From: Imbroritus primus
Lineage (GTDB): Bacteria > Pseudomonadota > Gammaproteobacteria > Burkholderiales > Burkholderiaceae
Reading direction: 5' to 3'
NCBI GenBank assembly: GCA_000272025.2
Contig: AKCV02000011.1
Span: 62,001-126,000 of the forward strand
Length of the DNA: 64,000 nucleotides
Part shown: in pieces, positions 42,908 through 51,335 of the stretch
Numbering within the stretch: position 1 is the stretch's first letter
How the letters are laid out: each line of letters begins with the position of its first letter
Made by a program: the position numbers and the translations under genes
Notes under the pieces: model-generated
What the model was told of the DNA's origin: nothing
Database searches by the model: none
The model's input: the letters and a program-made list of their open reading frames with translations, nothing else

Positions 42908-43519
42908 ATGATGTCTTTTTCGCCCCCCCGCCTCTCCGCCGCAGCACTGTGTTCCGCCGTCGTCCTGAGCGGCTGCGCGAACGTCGCCGGTCCCCATGTG
43001 GGCGGCAACGTGCAGTACGGTGATGCCCGCGCCGTGGAAACCGTGACCAACGAGTTCGGCTCGACCGACCTGCAGACCATCGCCGAGTCGATGACGCGCT
43101 CGCTGCTGCAGTCGCGCGCCATTACGGGCGCGCGCGAGACGCCGATCGTGGCGCTGGCGGAAGTCAAGAACAAGACGAGCGAATACATCGATACGCGCGC
43201 CATCACGGAAAAGATCCGCGTGCAGCTGACCAAGAGCGGCGCGGTGAAGTTCGCGGTAAGCACGAACGAGATGCAGAACCAGCTCGACGAACTCACCCGC
43301 CAGAACCAGACCGGCCTGTACAAGAACAAGGGCAAGGCGCGTATCGGCCAGATGCAGGGCTCGCGCTATCGCCTCGAAGGCTCCATCTCGTCCATCGTGA
43401 AGCGCTCGTCATCGACCAAGGACGTGTTCTATCTGTTCAACCTGAGTCTCGTGGATAACGAATCGGGCCTGCTGGAATGGGCTGACGAGAAGGAAATCCG
43501 CAAGACCTCGGCACGCTGA
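42908..43519 (+). CDS. lpoB: LpoB-like penicillin-binding protein activator lipoprotein
   Basis: A 203-residue outer-membrane lipoprotein. The lipobox VVLSGC puts the lipidated Cys near residue 23, and the C-terminal domain carries the LpoB/CsgG-like fold (VALAEVKNKTSEYIDTRAIT, RYRLEGSISSIVK, FNLSLVDNESGLLEW). In E. coli LpoB reaches through the peptidoglycan to stimulate PBP1b. ATG at 42908 or 42911 is equally possible. The gene is third in the envelope operon COG3014-ycfL-lpoB-CsgG-like, an arrangement known from other proteobacteria. Whether it activates a PBP in this organism is inferred from the family. Confidence 0.85.
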   Translation: MMSFSPPRLSAAALCSAVVLSGCANVAGPHVGGNVQYGDARAVETVTNEFGSTDLQTIAESMTRSLLQSRAITGARETPIVALAEVKNKTSEYIDTRAITEKIRVQLTKSGAVKFAVSTNEMQNQLDELTRQNQTGLYKNKGKARIGQMQGSRYRLEGSISSIVKRSSSTKDVFYLFNLSLVDNESGLLEWADEKEIRKTSAR

Positions 43520-43564
43520 TTGCGCTGACGTCCCCTGATCCGCCCCCGATCCATCGAGACCCCC

Positions 43565-44362
43565 ATGCTCCGATCCCTGCTTGCCTGCGCCGCCCTGCTG
43601 CTGTCCGCGGGCGCTGTCGCCCAGCCGCGTATTGCCGTGGCTGACCTGACCTACAAGGACACTGTACGCGAGCACTTCTCGTACGCCGCCGGTTACGAGA
43701 AATCATCCTCGCGCGCGTCGATGAGCACCCGCGATTCCGACTTCTCGAGCAGCGAACGCGCCAGCGCCAGCCACCGGCGCGAGGCGGGCTTCGTGCAGGC
43801 CTCGGGCACCGTGACACGCATCGAGTATGGCGAACTGCGCAAGTTCACGGCCGACCTGAAGGGCGAACTGATCCGCTCGCAGGCCTTCCGCATCGTGCAG
43901 GCGCGTCCCTACACGGACGCCAAGCCCAACGAGCAGATCTTCGACATCATCAACCGCATCAAGCGCGGCGCGTTTCCTGGTGCGGACTACGTGCTGTTCG
44001 GCACGGTCTCGAGCGTCGAGTGGCGCAACGACCAGCAACCGGTGCAAGACACACGCAATACGATGCTGCTGTACAGCCTCGAGCTGGGTGTGGATTTCAG
44101 CCTGATCAACACCAAGACCTATCAGGTACACGCCGCGTTCTCCGCCGTGGGTGAAGGCAGCGACAGCAAGATCTGGTCGGCCGGTGCACGCCTCACGCCG
44201 AACCGGGCGCGCGTCATGCAGGAGGTGTCGCGTAGCCTGGCGGAAGAGGCGCTGCAGCAGATCGATGCCCAGTTCAAGCCGCTGGGCATGGAGCGCCGCT
44301 CCGACGACCGCCGTGCGCGCGAGGATGCTCCGGCGCAGGGCCAGGTGACGGTCTACCAGTAA
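43565..44362 (+). CDS. CsgG/LpoB-like exported protein
   Basis: A 265-residue protein with a signal peptide ending near GAVAQPRIAV and a CsgG-like domain: RIAVADLTYKDTVREHF, LKGELIRSQAFRIVQARPYT, GADYVLFGTVSSVEW and LGVDFSLINTKTYQVHAAFS. No lipobox Cys is visible, so it may be soluble or surface associated. A ~50-residue Ser/Arg-rich insertion (around KSSSRASMSTRDSDFSSSER) is unusual for the family. It closes the envelope operon and ends at a strong terminator. It probably cooperates with LpoB, since both share the fold, but its job is unknown. Confidence 0.8.
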   Translation: MLRSLLACAALLLSAGAVAQPRIAVADLTYKDTVREHFSYAAGYEKSSSRASMSTRDSDFSSSERASASHRREAGFVQASGTVTRIEYGELRKFTADLKGELIRSQAFRIVQARPYTDAKPNEQIFDIINRIKRGAFPGADYVLFGTVSSVEWRNDQQPVQDTRNTMLLYSLELGVDFSLINTKTYQVHAAFSAVGEGSDSKIWSAGARLTPNRARVMQEVSRSLAEEALQQIDAQFKPLGMERRSDDRRAREDAPAQGQVTVYQ

Positions 44363-44409
44363 CGCCATCACTGCGCCGCATGGCCCACGGACCGAGCGTG
44401 GGCCGGATA

Positions 44410-44437
44410 AAAAAGCCCCGCATATGCGGGGCTTTTT
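44410..44437. terminator. Bidirectional intrinsic terminator
   Basis: AAAAAGCCCCGC-ATAT-GCGGGGCTTTTT forms a perfect 12-base-pair hairpin between the convergent CsgG-like and fatty-acid hydroxylase genes. Confidence 0.92.
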
Positions 44438-44453
44438 CCTTGGCCGATCTTGC

Positions 44454-45260
44454 TTACATCTGCATAGCGCGCTGCTCATCCGCGTTCAGCACGGGGCCGT
44501 CCAGCGTCACGTGTTTCTCGTCGTAGCGGAACTTCTGGATGATTGGCTTGAGCTCTTCCTTGATGTGCTTCTCGCTGTAGCCATTGAACAGATGGCCCAG
44601 CAGGCCGCGCCGCAGGTCGCTCGTGTTCATGAACCAGTCCGCGATGGGGAAAGTCAGGTTCATGTTGTACTTCATCATGATGCCCATATTGTGGTGCGCC
44701 GTATGGTGGCGGCGGATGGTATTGATGAAGGGCATGTTGCGCACGAACCAGTTCTCGTGGACGTGGCAGCAGTAGTGGAAGGTCTCGTACACGAGATACT
44801 GCGCCACCATCGTCAGGAAGACGATATAACCGGCGTTCGGGTTGATCAGCCATGCCGCCAGTCCGCCAAACACCAGGCCGCCGACGCCGAGCGTGGCGAG
44901 CACGCGCCACGGGAAGAACACGATGCGGAATTCGCGCGTGGTGTCGATGGTTGCTTCGTTATCGGTGAAATACTGGTGGTGCTGGCGCGTATGCCGCTCG
45001 TAGATGGCGCGCAAGGCAAACACGTCGATACGGCGATGCATCACGTAGCGGTGCATAAACCATTCGACGAAATTGCCGGCGAGGAACACCGGCAGTACCA
45101 GGAACCACTCCCAGGTCGCGGCCTGCAGGTGCGTGATGCAATAGTAGACGGCGGCGATCCCCACCGCGTACATCACGCCGATATGGACCAGTCCGTTGTA
45201 GAGGGGGCTGATATTGGCCTTGTACTCTTCGCGGAATTTCCGCTGGCGCTCGGTCATCAT
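44454..45260 (-). CDS. Fatty acid hydroxylase / sterol desaturase superfamily membrane enzyme
   Basis: A 268-residue membrane di-iron enzyme. The histidine clusters are HRYVMH, HTRQHHQY, HYCCHVH and HHTAHH, the pattern expected for the superfamily that hydroxylates or desaturates lipid chains. About four membrane segments surround them (MYAVGIAAVYYCI, FLVLPVFLAGNFVEW, VLATLGVGGLVFGGLAAWLI, YIVFLTMVAQYLVY). ATG 45260 or 45257 could be used. It is preceded by a perfect AACTAATATATTAGTT palindrome 35 bases upstream, sharing its core with sites before the MFS and hydrolase genes, so the three may be coregulated. Substrate unknown. Confidence 0.85.
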   Translation of the reverse strand: MMTERQRKFREEYKANISPLYNGLVHIGVMYAVGIAAVYYCITHLQAATWEWFLVLPVFLAGNFVEWFMHRYVMHRRIDVFALRAIYERHTRQHHQYFTDNEATIDTTREFRIVFFPWRVLATLGVGGLVFGGLAAWLINPNAGYIVFLTMVAQYLVYETFHYCCHVHENWFVRNMPFINTIRRHHTAHHNMGIMMKYNMNLTFPIADWFMNTSDLRRGLLGHLFNGYSEKHIKEELKPIIQKFRYDEKHVTLDGPVLNADEQRAMQM

Positions 45261-45294
45261 AATGTGTCTCCTGCCTGATACATGTGTAATACGT

Positions 45295-45310
45295 AACTAA
45301 TATATTAGTT
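45295..45310. promoter_or_regulatory. Shared AT motif, copy A (perfect palindrome)
   Basis: AACTAATATATTAGTT is a perfect 16-base palindrome 35-50 bases upstream of the hydroxylase start. Its CTAATATAT core recurs at 46853 and 49155 before the next two minus-strand units. Confidence 0.6.
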
Positions 45311-45396
45311 GCTGCAAAAAAATTGTCAATGCCGGCGGGCGCAGAACCGGGCAGTGGCCCGGGTTGCCCGCACGGCATTGCCGTGCCGTCGATGCG

Positions 45397-46779
45397 TTAC
45401 TGCGAAACTTCCTCGAGGGCGCGGCCCTTGGTTTCGACGCCCAGTATCGCGACCGCGATCGCCGCGACCACGAAGGAAAGTGCACCCAGCGTAAACACGC
45501 CGGACTGCCCCGCGACCGGCAGGATCACGCCGACAATGTACGGACCGAGCAGCGAACCGACTCGCCCGATCGATGAGGCAAAGCCGGAACCGGTAGCGCG
45601 CGAACGCGTGGCATACAGCTCCGGCGTGTAGGCATACAGCACCGACCACATGCCGAACAGGAAGAACTGCATGCACAGGCCGGCGGCGATCAGCTGGCCT
45701 GGTGCCACCAGGTTGCTGGCCGCGTTGCCGTAGAAATACGCAGACACGGCGCTGCCGAGCAACATCAGCACGCAGGTGCCCTTGCGGCCCCATGCTTCAA
45801 GCAGCCATGCGGAGAAGATGAAGCCCGGGATGCCCGCCAGCGAGATCAGGATGGTGTAGAACACCGACTTGGTCACTTCATAGCCGGCCTGCTGCAGCAG
45901 CGCGCCCAGCCAGGTGGTGAGCCCGTAGTATCCCAGCAGCGCGAAGAACCAGAGGATCCACAGCATGATGGTGCGGCGCGCATAGCCTTCGCGGAACAGA
46001 TCGGCAAAACCGGCCTTGCGGGCAGCCGCAGGCGCAGCCTTGAACGTTTCCACGACCGGCGGCAAGGCGATGCCGCCCAGTGCCTGACGCACCCGCTGCT
46101 CGAAACGCGTCATGATCGACTCCGCCTCCTCGTGCCGGCCCACCTCGGCCAGCCAGCGCGGCGACTCCGGCATATGGCGGCGCACGATGAAGACAAACAC
46201 CGACGGCACCGCGAGCATGATGAAGATGCCGCGCCAGCCGACGATCGGCATCATGAAGTACACGAGGATGCCGGCCGCGATGAAGCCTAGCGGCCAGAAG
46301 CCTTCGAGAATGGCGATATACCTGCCGCGGCTCTTGGCCGGCACGATCTCGGACACCATCGACTGCCCGATGGGAAACTCCATGCCCATGCCGAAGCCCA
46401 GCACGACACGGTAGATCATGAGCATCGTGACGGTGTCCGACAGCCCGCACATCAGGCTGCCCACGCCCCAGAACACCATGCTCACCTGGAACACCGGTTT
46501 GCGCCCGAACTTGTCGGCCAGCATGCCGGCAATCGCCGCTCCCAGGAACATGCCGAGGAAACTCGAGCTGGCGAGCAGGCCCGCCTGCGTGGCGCTCAGG
46601 CCGAACTCGGTGCGGATCGATCCCAGCAGGAAAGTCATCGCGCCGAGGTCCATCGAATCAAAGAACCATGCCGTGGCGATGATGCCGAACAGCGCGCGCT
46701 GGTAGTTGGTCATGGGCAGCCGCTCGAGGCGTGCTGCTATGGAATAGCGGACGCTGCTGCCGTCTGCGATAGAACTCAT
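45397..46779 (-). CDS. MFS transporter, organic acid/aromatic or sugar-porter like
   Basis: A 460-residue permease with 12 predicted membrane segments. The MFS signature between segments 2 and 3 is GMLADKFGRKPVF and the matching second-half loop is LLEAWGRKGTC. PESPRWL after segment 6 is typical of sugar-porter and aromatic-acid symporter groups, and RSRATGSGFASSIGRVGSLLGP marks the second half. ATG 46779 has GGAGAC before it; an upstream in-frame start is unlikely. It sits 136 bases from the hydroxylase gene and 374 bases from the Fe-alcohol dehydrogenase, all on the minus strand, which suggests a small catabolic cluster. The solute cannot be told. Confidence 0.88.
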   Translation of the reverse strand: MSSIADGSSVRYSIAARLERLPMTNYQRALFGIIATAWFFDSMDLGAMTFLLGSIRTEFGLSATQAGLLASSSFLGMFLGAAIAGMLADKFGRKPVFQVSMVFWGVGSLMCGLSDTVTMLMIYRVVLGFGMGMEFPIGQSMVSEIVPAKSRGRYIAILEGFWPLGFIAAGILVYFMMPIVGWRGIFIMLAVPSVFVFIVRRHMPESPRWLAEVGRHEEAESIMTRFEQRVRQALGGIALPPVVETFKAAPAAARKAGFADLFREGYARRTIMLWILWFFALLGYYGLTTWLGALLQQAGYEVTKSVFYTILISLAGIPGFIFSAWLLEAWGRKGTCVLMLLGSAVSAYFYGNAASNLVAPGQLIAAGLCMQFFLFGMWSVLYAYTPELYATRSRATGSGFASSIGRVGSLLGPYIVGVILPVAGQSGVFTLGALSFVVAAIAVAILGVETKGRALEEVSQ

Positions 46780-47153
46780 GGATGTCTCCTCCGGGTGAAT
46801 TCCTGAATGCCTGGCCACCGGTCTGCATGCCGGCCTGCACCATGACACACATCTAATATATCTCTAAGATAATAGTGGCATCCCAAGAGATTGGACAGAG
46901 GGTATACCCGCCTCCCAGCCCTTGCGGGAAGCGGCCCCAGCGCCCACGGCAATGGCATTTGAGGCCAGGCAGGACGCCAAGAAAGAGACGCCGCTCAGGG
47001 AGCACAGCAGGTGGCATAAAAGGCTGTGCCGACGCCGGGACGGCATGCGCACCCGGCGCCGCTTTTATTGTCCGGCACTTATCCCGACGTTCATTGAGGG
47101 CAGAAGCCGGCACCAAGCCGCCGGCGCGCGGGCGGGCCGCGGCACGGCCTTGC
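46780..47153. other. Intergenic region upstream of the MFS gene
   Basis: No gene is seen in these 374 bases. They hold AT-motif copy B at 46850-46875 and a G/C-rich inverted repeat at 47030-47061 (CGACGCCGGG / CCCGGCGCCG, one mismatch) flanked on both sides by AAAAG or CTTTT, which may be a terminator for the Fe-alcohol dehydrogenase gene or an accidental fold. Confidence 0.4.
46850..46875. promoter_or_regulatory. Shared AT motif, copy B
   Basis: This 26-base element starts CATCTAATATATC and ends ATAATAG. It is identical at 21 of 26 positions to copy C at 49152-49177 and lies 71-96 bases before the MFS start. It may be a promoter with operator or a regulator-binding site. Confidence 0.55.
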
Positions 47154-48389
47154 TCAGTCGCCGATCCGGCCTTCCCAGGCGCGCCGCACGATGCGCGCAT
47201 AGGCAGCAGCGCCATCCGCCACCGGAAATGCCTTGCGCAGGCGCGCCACAGCCAGGGCATCGCACGTCATGCCGTCGAGCTGCGCTTCGGTGATACCGAA
47301 AGCATTGAGATCGGCGGGAATGTCCAGGCGCGCCACCAGATCACGCAGCATCGCCGGCAGGCGTGCGGCAGCCTGTGCCGGAGGCCCGTCGATGCCGAAG
47401 AGCTGCGCCACCTCTGCCAGTTCCGCGGTGCGCGTGGCGCGCAGGGCATCGACCACATACGGCAGCATCACGGCATTGGTGCTGCCGTGCGACTTGTGGG
47501 TGATACCGGCGACAGCATAGGCAATGCCGTGGACGGCGTTGAGCCCCGCGCTGCCATACGAGAGTGCGGCATAGATGCTGGCGTAGGCCATGCCATGGCG
47601 CGCCTCGTGGTCACTGCCATCACGGTAGGCACGTTCCAGATAGGCGGCGCACAGGCGGATGGCCTCGCGCGCGAACAGCATGGTGACGGCTGAACGACCG
47701 CTGTAGCCGGGGTCCACCGAGCCCTCGCGGTCGAATGCACTGGAGTCGAGCGTGACGAACGATTCGAGCGCATGCGTCAGGGCGTCGATGCCGGCGTCGG
47801 CGGTCACGCGTGGGGGGCAGGTATAGGTCAGTTCGGGGTCGACGAGCGCCACCTGCGGCCGCAATGAATTGTCCATCACGGCGATCTTCGTGGCATTTTC
47901 GGGATCGAGCAGGATCGCCCCCGGCGTGGCTTCAGAACCGGTACCGGCCGTGGTTGGCACGGCAATCAGCGGCAGCGGACGGCTGCCGTCCGGCAATACG
48001 CCGACGAATGACTTGACCGGCGCACCCGTGGGCAGCGTCAGGCACAGCGCCTTGGCGAGGTCAATGTTGCTGCCGCCGCCAAGTGCAATCACATGATCCG
48101 GCACTGTTCCGCGCAACTGCGTCCGCACCTCGGCGGTGGCCGCATCGCACAGGGTGGTGGTGGGATCCGGCAGGCCACCGTCATACACCGTCGTGGCAAT
48201 GCCGAGCTGCGCGGCGGCATCGACGTACTCGCGCACCCAGGGCGTATGCCTGGTAAAGAAGGTGTCGGTGACCAGCACACCGTGCCGGTAACCCAGGCGC
48301 TGCATCAGCGCCGGCAGCTGGGACCGCGCGCCGCCAGCAATGATCAGCCGCGCCGGTGCACAGAAATGCACCAGATCATCCATTCTCAT
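47154..48389 (-). CDS. Iron-containing alcohol dehydrogenase family protein
   Basis: A 411-residue group III (Fe-dependent) dehydrogenase. The nucleotide motif is VIALGGGSNIDLAKAL, TTAGTGSEATPGAIL follows, and the four metal ligands are complete: Asp and His four residues apart in GIDALTHALE, then two His 14 residues apart starting in NAVHGIAYAV. Enzymes of this group reduce aldehydes, ketones or maleylacetate. The stop of the upstream hydrolase overlaps this start (ATGA, 48386-48389), supporting Met1 at 48389 and a two-gene unit. Ring-cleavage or ester-derived products are plausible substrates given the hydrolase, but nothing shows which. Confidence 0.88.
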   Translation of the reverse strand: MRMDDLVHFCAPARLIIAGGARSQLPALMQRLGYRHGVLVTDTFFTRHTPWVREYVDAAAQLGIATTVYDGGLPDPTTTLCDAATAEVRTQLRGTVPDHVIALGGGSNIDLAKALCLTLPTGAPVKSFVGVLPDGSRPLPLIAVPTTAGTGSEATPGAILLDPENATKIAVMDNSLRPQVALVDPELTYTCPPRVTADAGIDALTHALESFVTLDSSAFDREGSVDPGYSGRSAVTMLFAREAIRLCAAYLERAYRDGSDHEARHGMAYASIYAALSYGSAGLNAVHGIAYAVAGITHKSHGSTNAVMLPYVVDALRATRTAELAEVAQLFGIDGPPAQAAARLPAMLRDLVARLDIPADLNAFGITEAQLDGMTCDALAVARLRKAFPVADGAAAYARIVRRAWEGRIGD

Positions 48390-49108
48390 CGTGTTTCCTT
48401 CGTGGGGGAGGACAGGACCGGCAGGAAGCCGCGCAGCACGGCGGCCACCTGCTCCGTGTTGTGGGTCAGCACGCTGTGGCCGGCGCCGCCGATACCGAGC
48501 AGCGAGGCGTGCGGCAACCCCGCGCAGAGGGCCAACGCATGCGACCAGGGTGAATCGCCGTCGTCGCGGCCATGGATCACCAGCGCGGGTTCGCGCACTG
48601 CGGCCAGTTGCCCGGCCTGGCGCTGCGCGCGAATGGCTTGCCAGGTAGCGACCACCGCCGCGTGATCCGCCGCCTCCTTGAGACCCAGGCGCAGTTCGCG
48701 CGCGCGGACTTCAGCCAGCAGCGCCTCTGCGTCGGTCGCGGCAAACCAGGGGGCCTCGGGCAAATTGGCGGTGCCCGACACAAGGCACAGGCCCGTGGGC
48801 CGGCGCGCACCGGTGCGCGCCAAATAGGCCAGCGCCACCGACACGCCCATGCTCCATCCGGCCAGGATGAAAGGGCCGCGTACCCGGGCCTCGATCGCTT
48901 CGGCGGCATCCGCCGCATAGGCTTCCAGCGCGTAGTCGCCAGGGCCGGCAGCGCGTACCGCGGTCCCGCGCCCGCGCAGGTTTGGCAGCGTAAACGTCGC
49001 CGCATCAGCCAGCATGTCGGCCAGCGGCAGCCATGCCGCCCGCGTCCCCTGGATGCCATGCAGCGCGACGATCTGAACCGGCCCCGCGCCGACCTGGATG
49101 CAATCCAT
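48386..49108 (-). CDS. Alpha/beta-fold hydrolase
   Basis: A 240-residue hydrolase. The oxyanion region is VALHGIQGTR, the nucleophile Ser lies in LAGWSMGVS, the acid in VIHGRDDGD and the His in GGAGHSVL, giving a full triad. It has no signal peptide. It is co-translated with the Fe-alcohol dehydrogenase and preceded by AT-motif copy C, and divergent from a GntR regulator with a 175-base gap, so the GntR protein is the likely regulator. Esterase, lactonase or C-C hydrolase action are all possible. Confidence 0.86.
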   Translation of the reverse strand: MDCIQVGAGPVQIVALHGIQGTRAAWLPLADMLADAATFTLPNLRGRGTAVRAAGPGDYALEAYAADAAEAIEARVRGPFILAGWSMGVSVALAYLARTGARRPTGLCLVSGTANLPEAPWFAATDAEALLAEVRARELRLGLKEAADHAAVVATWQAIRAQRQAGQLAAVREPALVIHGRDDGDSPWSHALALCAGLPHASLLGIGGAGHSVLTHNTEQVAAVLRGFLPVLSSPTKETR

Positions 49109-49151
49109 CGGTGTCTCCTCCGCCCCGCCGCTGCTGCGGCATATTCTGATC

Positions 49152-49177
49152 CATCTAATATATCAAAAGAATAATAG
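49152..49177. promoter_or_regulatory. Shared AT motif, copy C
   Basis: This 26-base element begins CATCTAATATATC and ends ATAATAG. It lies 44-69 bases before the hydrolase start, in the divergent gap with the GntR gene, and matches copy B at 21 of 26 positions. The GntR regulator encoded alongside is a candidate binder. Confidence 0.55.
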
Positions 49178-49283
49178 CATGCTGGAACCACACCGCCGGA
49201 CATCCCCGCAGCGCCGCAAGGAATTTGCAAAACGGCTGTGAGGCCTCATATACAATGGGGTGTCCATTCATCCGGGTTGTCTC

Positions 49284-50006
49284 ATGATCAAGAAAGCCGT
49301 GCCGGCCAGTCGCGCCAAATCCTCCGGAACGGAAGCGCGCAGCGCGGTATCGACCAACGGGGCCAAAGCGAAGCTGACCGACCTGGCCTACGAACGCATC
49401 GAGGAAGCCATCGTCACGCTCGCCCTGCCGCCCGGCAGCGCGATTTCCGAACTGCAATTGAGCGAGATGACCGGTATCGGCCGCACACCGATCCGCGAGG
49501 CGATCCAGCGCCTGGCGCGCGAACGGTTGATCATGGTGCTGCCGCAGCGCGGCTTGCTGATTCCCGAGATCGATGTGGCACGCCAGCTCCGCCTGCTCGA
49601 GACGCGCCGCGAAGTGGAGCGGCTGATCTGCCGTTCCGGCGCCAAGCGCGCCACGCCGGCGCAGCGCGAGCGCTTCCGCGAACTGGTGCACGAGTTCGAG
49701 GAAGCCGCGGCGCAGAACGACGATGTGCGTTTCGTGCGCGCCGACCGCGATCTCAACGAGTTGACGCTGGCGGCTTCGCACAACGAGTTCGCGGAAGGGG
49801 CCATGCGCCTGATGCACGGCTTGTCGCGCCGCTTCTGGTACTACCACTACAAGCAGGCCGCCGACATGCCCGAGATGGGCAGGCTGCACGCCAACGTGGC
49901 GCGCGCCATTGCCGATGGCGATGTCGATGGCGCCGGCAAGGCGCTGGATGCACTGCTCGACAATATCGAATCGTTTACCCGCAACACGGTACTCGACGCC
50001 CGCTGA
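49284..50006 (+). CDS. GntR-family regulator, FCD type
   Basis: A 240-residue regulator. A polar N-terminal tail of ~25 residues is followed by the GntR winged helix (LALPPGSAISELQLSEMTGI, GRTPIREAIQRLARERLI) and an FCD-type helical domain (VRADRDLNELTLAASHN, LMHGLSRRFWYYHYKQA, HANVARAIADGDVDGA). The start MIKKAVPA was chosen; a GTG at 49260 is also in frame. It is divergent from the hydrolase-dehydrogenase pair and is the most likely regulator of the units that carry the CTAATATAT motif. The effector is unknown. Confidence 0.9.
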   Translation: MIKKAVPASRAKSSGTEARSAVSTNGAKAKLTDLAYERIEEAIVTLALPPGSAISELQLSEMTGIGRTPIREAIQRLARERLIMVLPQRGLLIPEIDVARQLRLLETRREVERLICRSGAKRATPAQRERFRELVHEFEEAAAQNDDVRFVRADRDLNELTLAASHNEFAEGAMRLMHGLSRRFWYYHYKQAADMPEMGRLHANVARAIADGDVDGAGKALDALLDNIESFTRNTVLDAR

Positions 50007-50352
50007 GCAGCGGCGTGCCTGCACGCTGCAGCACGCATTCCGCCGCACGCCCTCTCACACCCCCTCTGCGCCCTCTTTGCACCGCAGTGTGCACCCGGGT
50101 GCCCAGCGCGCCACCACGCCAGCCGGCGGACCCCAAACCCGCCCTTGCCGGCGACCGTCTCCCGGCATGGCCGCACGCCGGCCCGAATTGCCTGCGGGCG
50201 GGCCACCGGCGCATCACCTGCCCGCTTTCGCATATGCGACTCCACCGGGAATTTTCATCAAGATTAGGGTTAATCCCGATCAGCCTGTTCTTCCCCCATC
50301 CCCGCAATGCACAATGCCAACAAAGGCGCTGTTGATAAGGCTTCTTCGCGCA

Positions 50353-50371
50353 TGATCGAAATATTCGATCA
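50353..50371. promoter_or_regulatory. Operator candidate 1 upstream of the ABC transporter operon
   Basis: TGATCGAA-ATA-TTCGATCA is a perfect 8-3-8 inverted repeat, with further loose symmetry outward (TTCGCGCA to TGCGTGAA). The TTCGA half-site suits IclR- or LysR-type regulators such as those encoded after the transporter. Confidence 0.55.
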
Positions 50372-50415
50372 ACTTGCGTGAATTAAATGCGCTAACAAGA
50401 GATTCGCTCTTCGAG

Positions 50416-50436
50416 TAACTTTCGATTTGAAAGTTA
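50416..50436. promoter_or_regulatory. Operator candidate 2 upstream of the ABC transporter operon
   Basis: TAACTTTC-GATTT-GAAAGTTA is a perfect 8-5-8 inverted repeat, 45 bases after the first palindrome. A second protein or a second contact of the same one could bind here. Confidence 0.5.
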
Positions 50437-50579
50437 GAACTTAAAACGCTTTTCCGATTTGCGGAACAGCCATCATCACCACAAAGGCGCTGCACCTGCC
50501 ATTCCATGCGGATGGCAATGATGTTCCTGCCCGGATGTTGAGGTTTGTGGCGGCAGGTGCAGCGAGACAGGGGAGACAG

Positions 50580-51335
50580 ATGAGTCACGATGTGATCCTG
50601 GAAGCGAAAGGGCTGACGAAGGAATTCGAAGGCTTCACCGCGGTCAACAACGTCGACCTGCGCGTCCGGCGCGGCTCGATCCATGCCTTGATCGGACCCA
50701 ACGGCGCAGGCAAGACCACCCTGTTCAGCCTGCTGACGCGCTTTCTCAGCGCGACGCGCGGCACCATCCGGTTCAATGGCCAGGACATCACGCGTGCCCA
50801 CCCGGCGGATATCGCGCGACGCGGGCTGGTGCGCTCCTTTCAGATCTCGGCGGTCTACCCCAAGTTGAGCGTCCTCGAGAACGTGCGACTCGGACTGCAG
50901 CGCCGCGTCGGCTCGTCATTCGAGTTCTGGCGCCGCGAATCGAGCCTGCATGGCCTGAACGCACGCGCCCACGAGCTGATCGATGCTGTCGGACTGTCCT
51001 CATTCGTCGGCCACACCGCCGAGGAACTGCCCTATGGCCGCAAGCGCGCCCTGGAGATCGCCGCCACCCTGGCGCTCGATCCCGAGATGATGCTGCTCGA
51101 CGAGCCCACCGCCGGCATGGGCCATGAAGACATTTTCAAGATCGCGGAACTGATCAAGCAGGTAGCCGCCAACCGCACCGTGCTCGTGGTGGAGCACAAC
51201 CTCAACGTGGTCGCCCACCTGTCCGACACCATCACCGTGCTGCAGCGCGGCGCGATCCTGGCCGAAGGCACCTATGCCGACGTCTCGAACAATCCGGCAG
51301 TACGCGAAGCCTATATGGGGACAGGACATGCTTGA
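50580..51335 (+). CDS. livG: Liv-type ABC transporter ATP-binding protein (LivG-like)
   Basis: A 251-residue ATPase of the hydrophobic amino acid uptake (HAAT) family. Walker A is GPNGAGKTTLF, the signature region is EELPYGRKRALEIA, which is LivG-like in lacking a full LSGG, Walker B is EMMLLDEPTAG and the H-loop is VVEHNLNVV. Liv-type importers in Burkholderiaceae often carry aromatic or short-chain carboxylates instead of branched-chain amino acids; the nearby Rieske oxygenase and regulators suggest such a role. ATG 50580 follows GGGGAGA. It overlaps livF by eight bases. Confidence 0.9.
   Translation: MSHDVILEAKGLTKEFEGFTAVNNVDLRVRRGSIHALIGPNGAGKTTLFSLLTRFLSATRGTIRFNGQDITRAHPADIARRGLVRSFQISAVYPKLSVLENVRLGLQRRVGSSFEFWRRESSLHGLNARAHELIDAVGLSSFVGHTAEELPYGRKRALEIAATLALDPEMMLLDEPTAGMGHEDIFKIAELIKQVAANRTVLVVEHNLNVVAHLSDTITVLQRGAILAEGTYADVSNNPAVREAYMGTGHA

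Larger units (their letters stand above)
50007..50579. other. 573-base intergenic region with two palindromes and a direct repeat
   Basis: No coding gene is seen. The part before ~50250 is G/C-rich and featureless. From about 50320 the sequence turns A/T-rich and holds two perfect inverted repeats (50353-50371 and 50416-50436). An 11-base direct repeat CAAAGGCGCTG (50321-50331 and 50482-50492) flanks them. It probably carries the promoter of the ABC transporter operon, but I cannot place boxes. Confidence 0.6.

Noticed and set aside
49155..50048. 297-codon open frame antisense to the GntR gene at 49284
   Set aside because: The sense strand encodes a complete GntR/FCD regulator. The antisense frame runs into the AT motif and has no domain.
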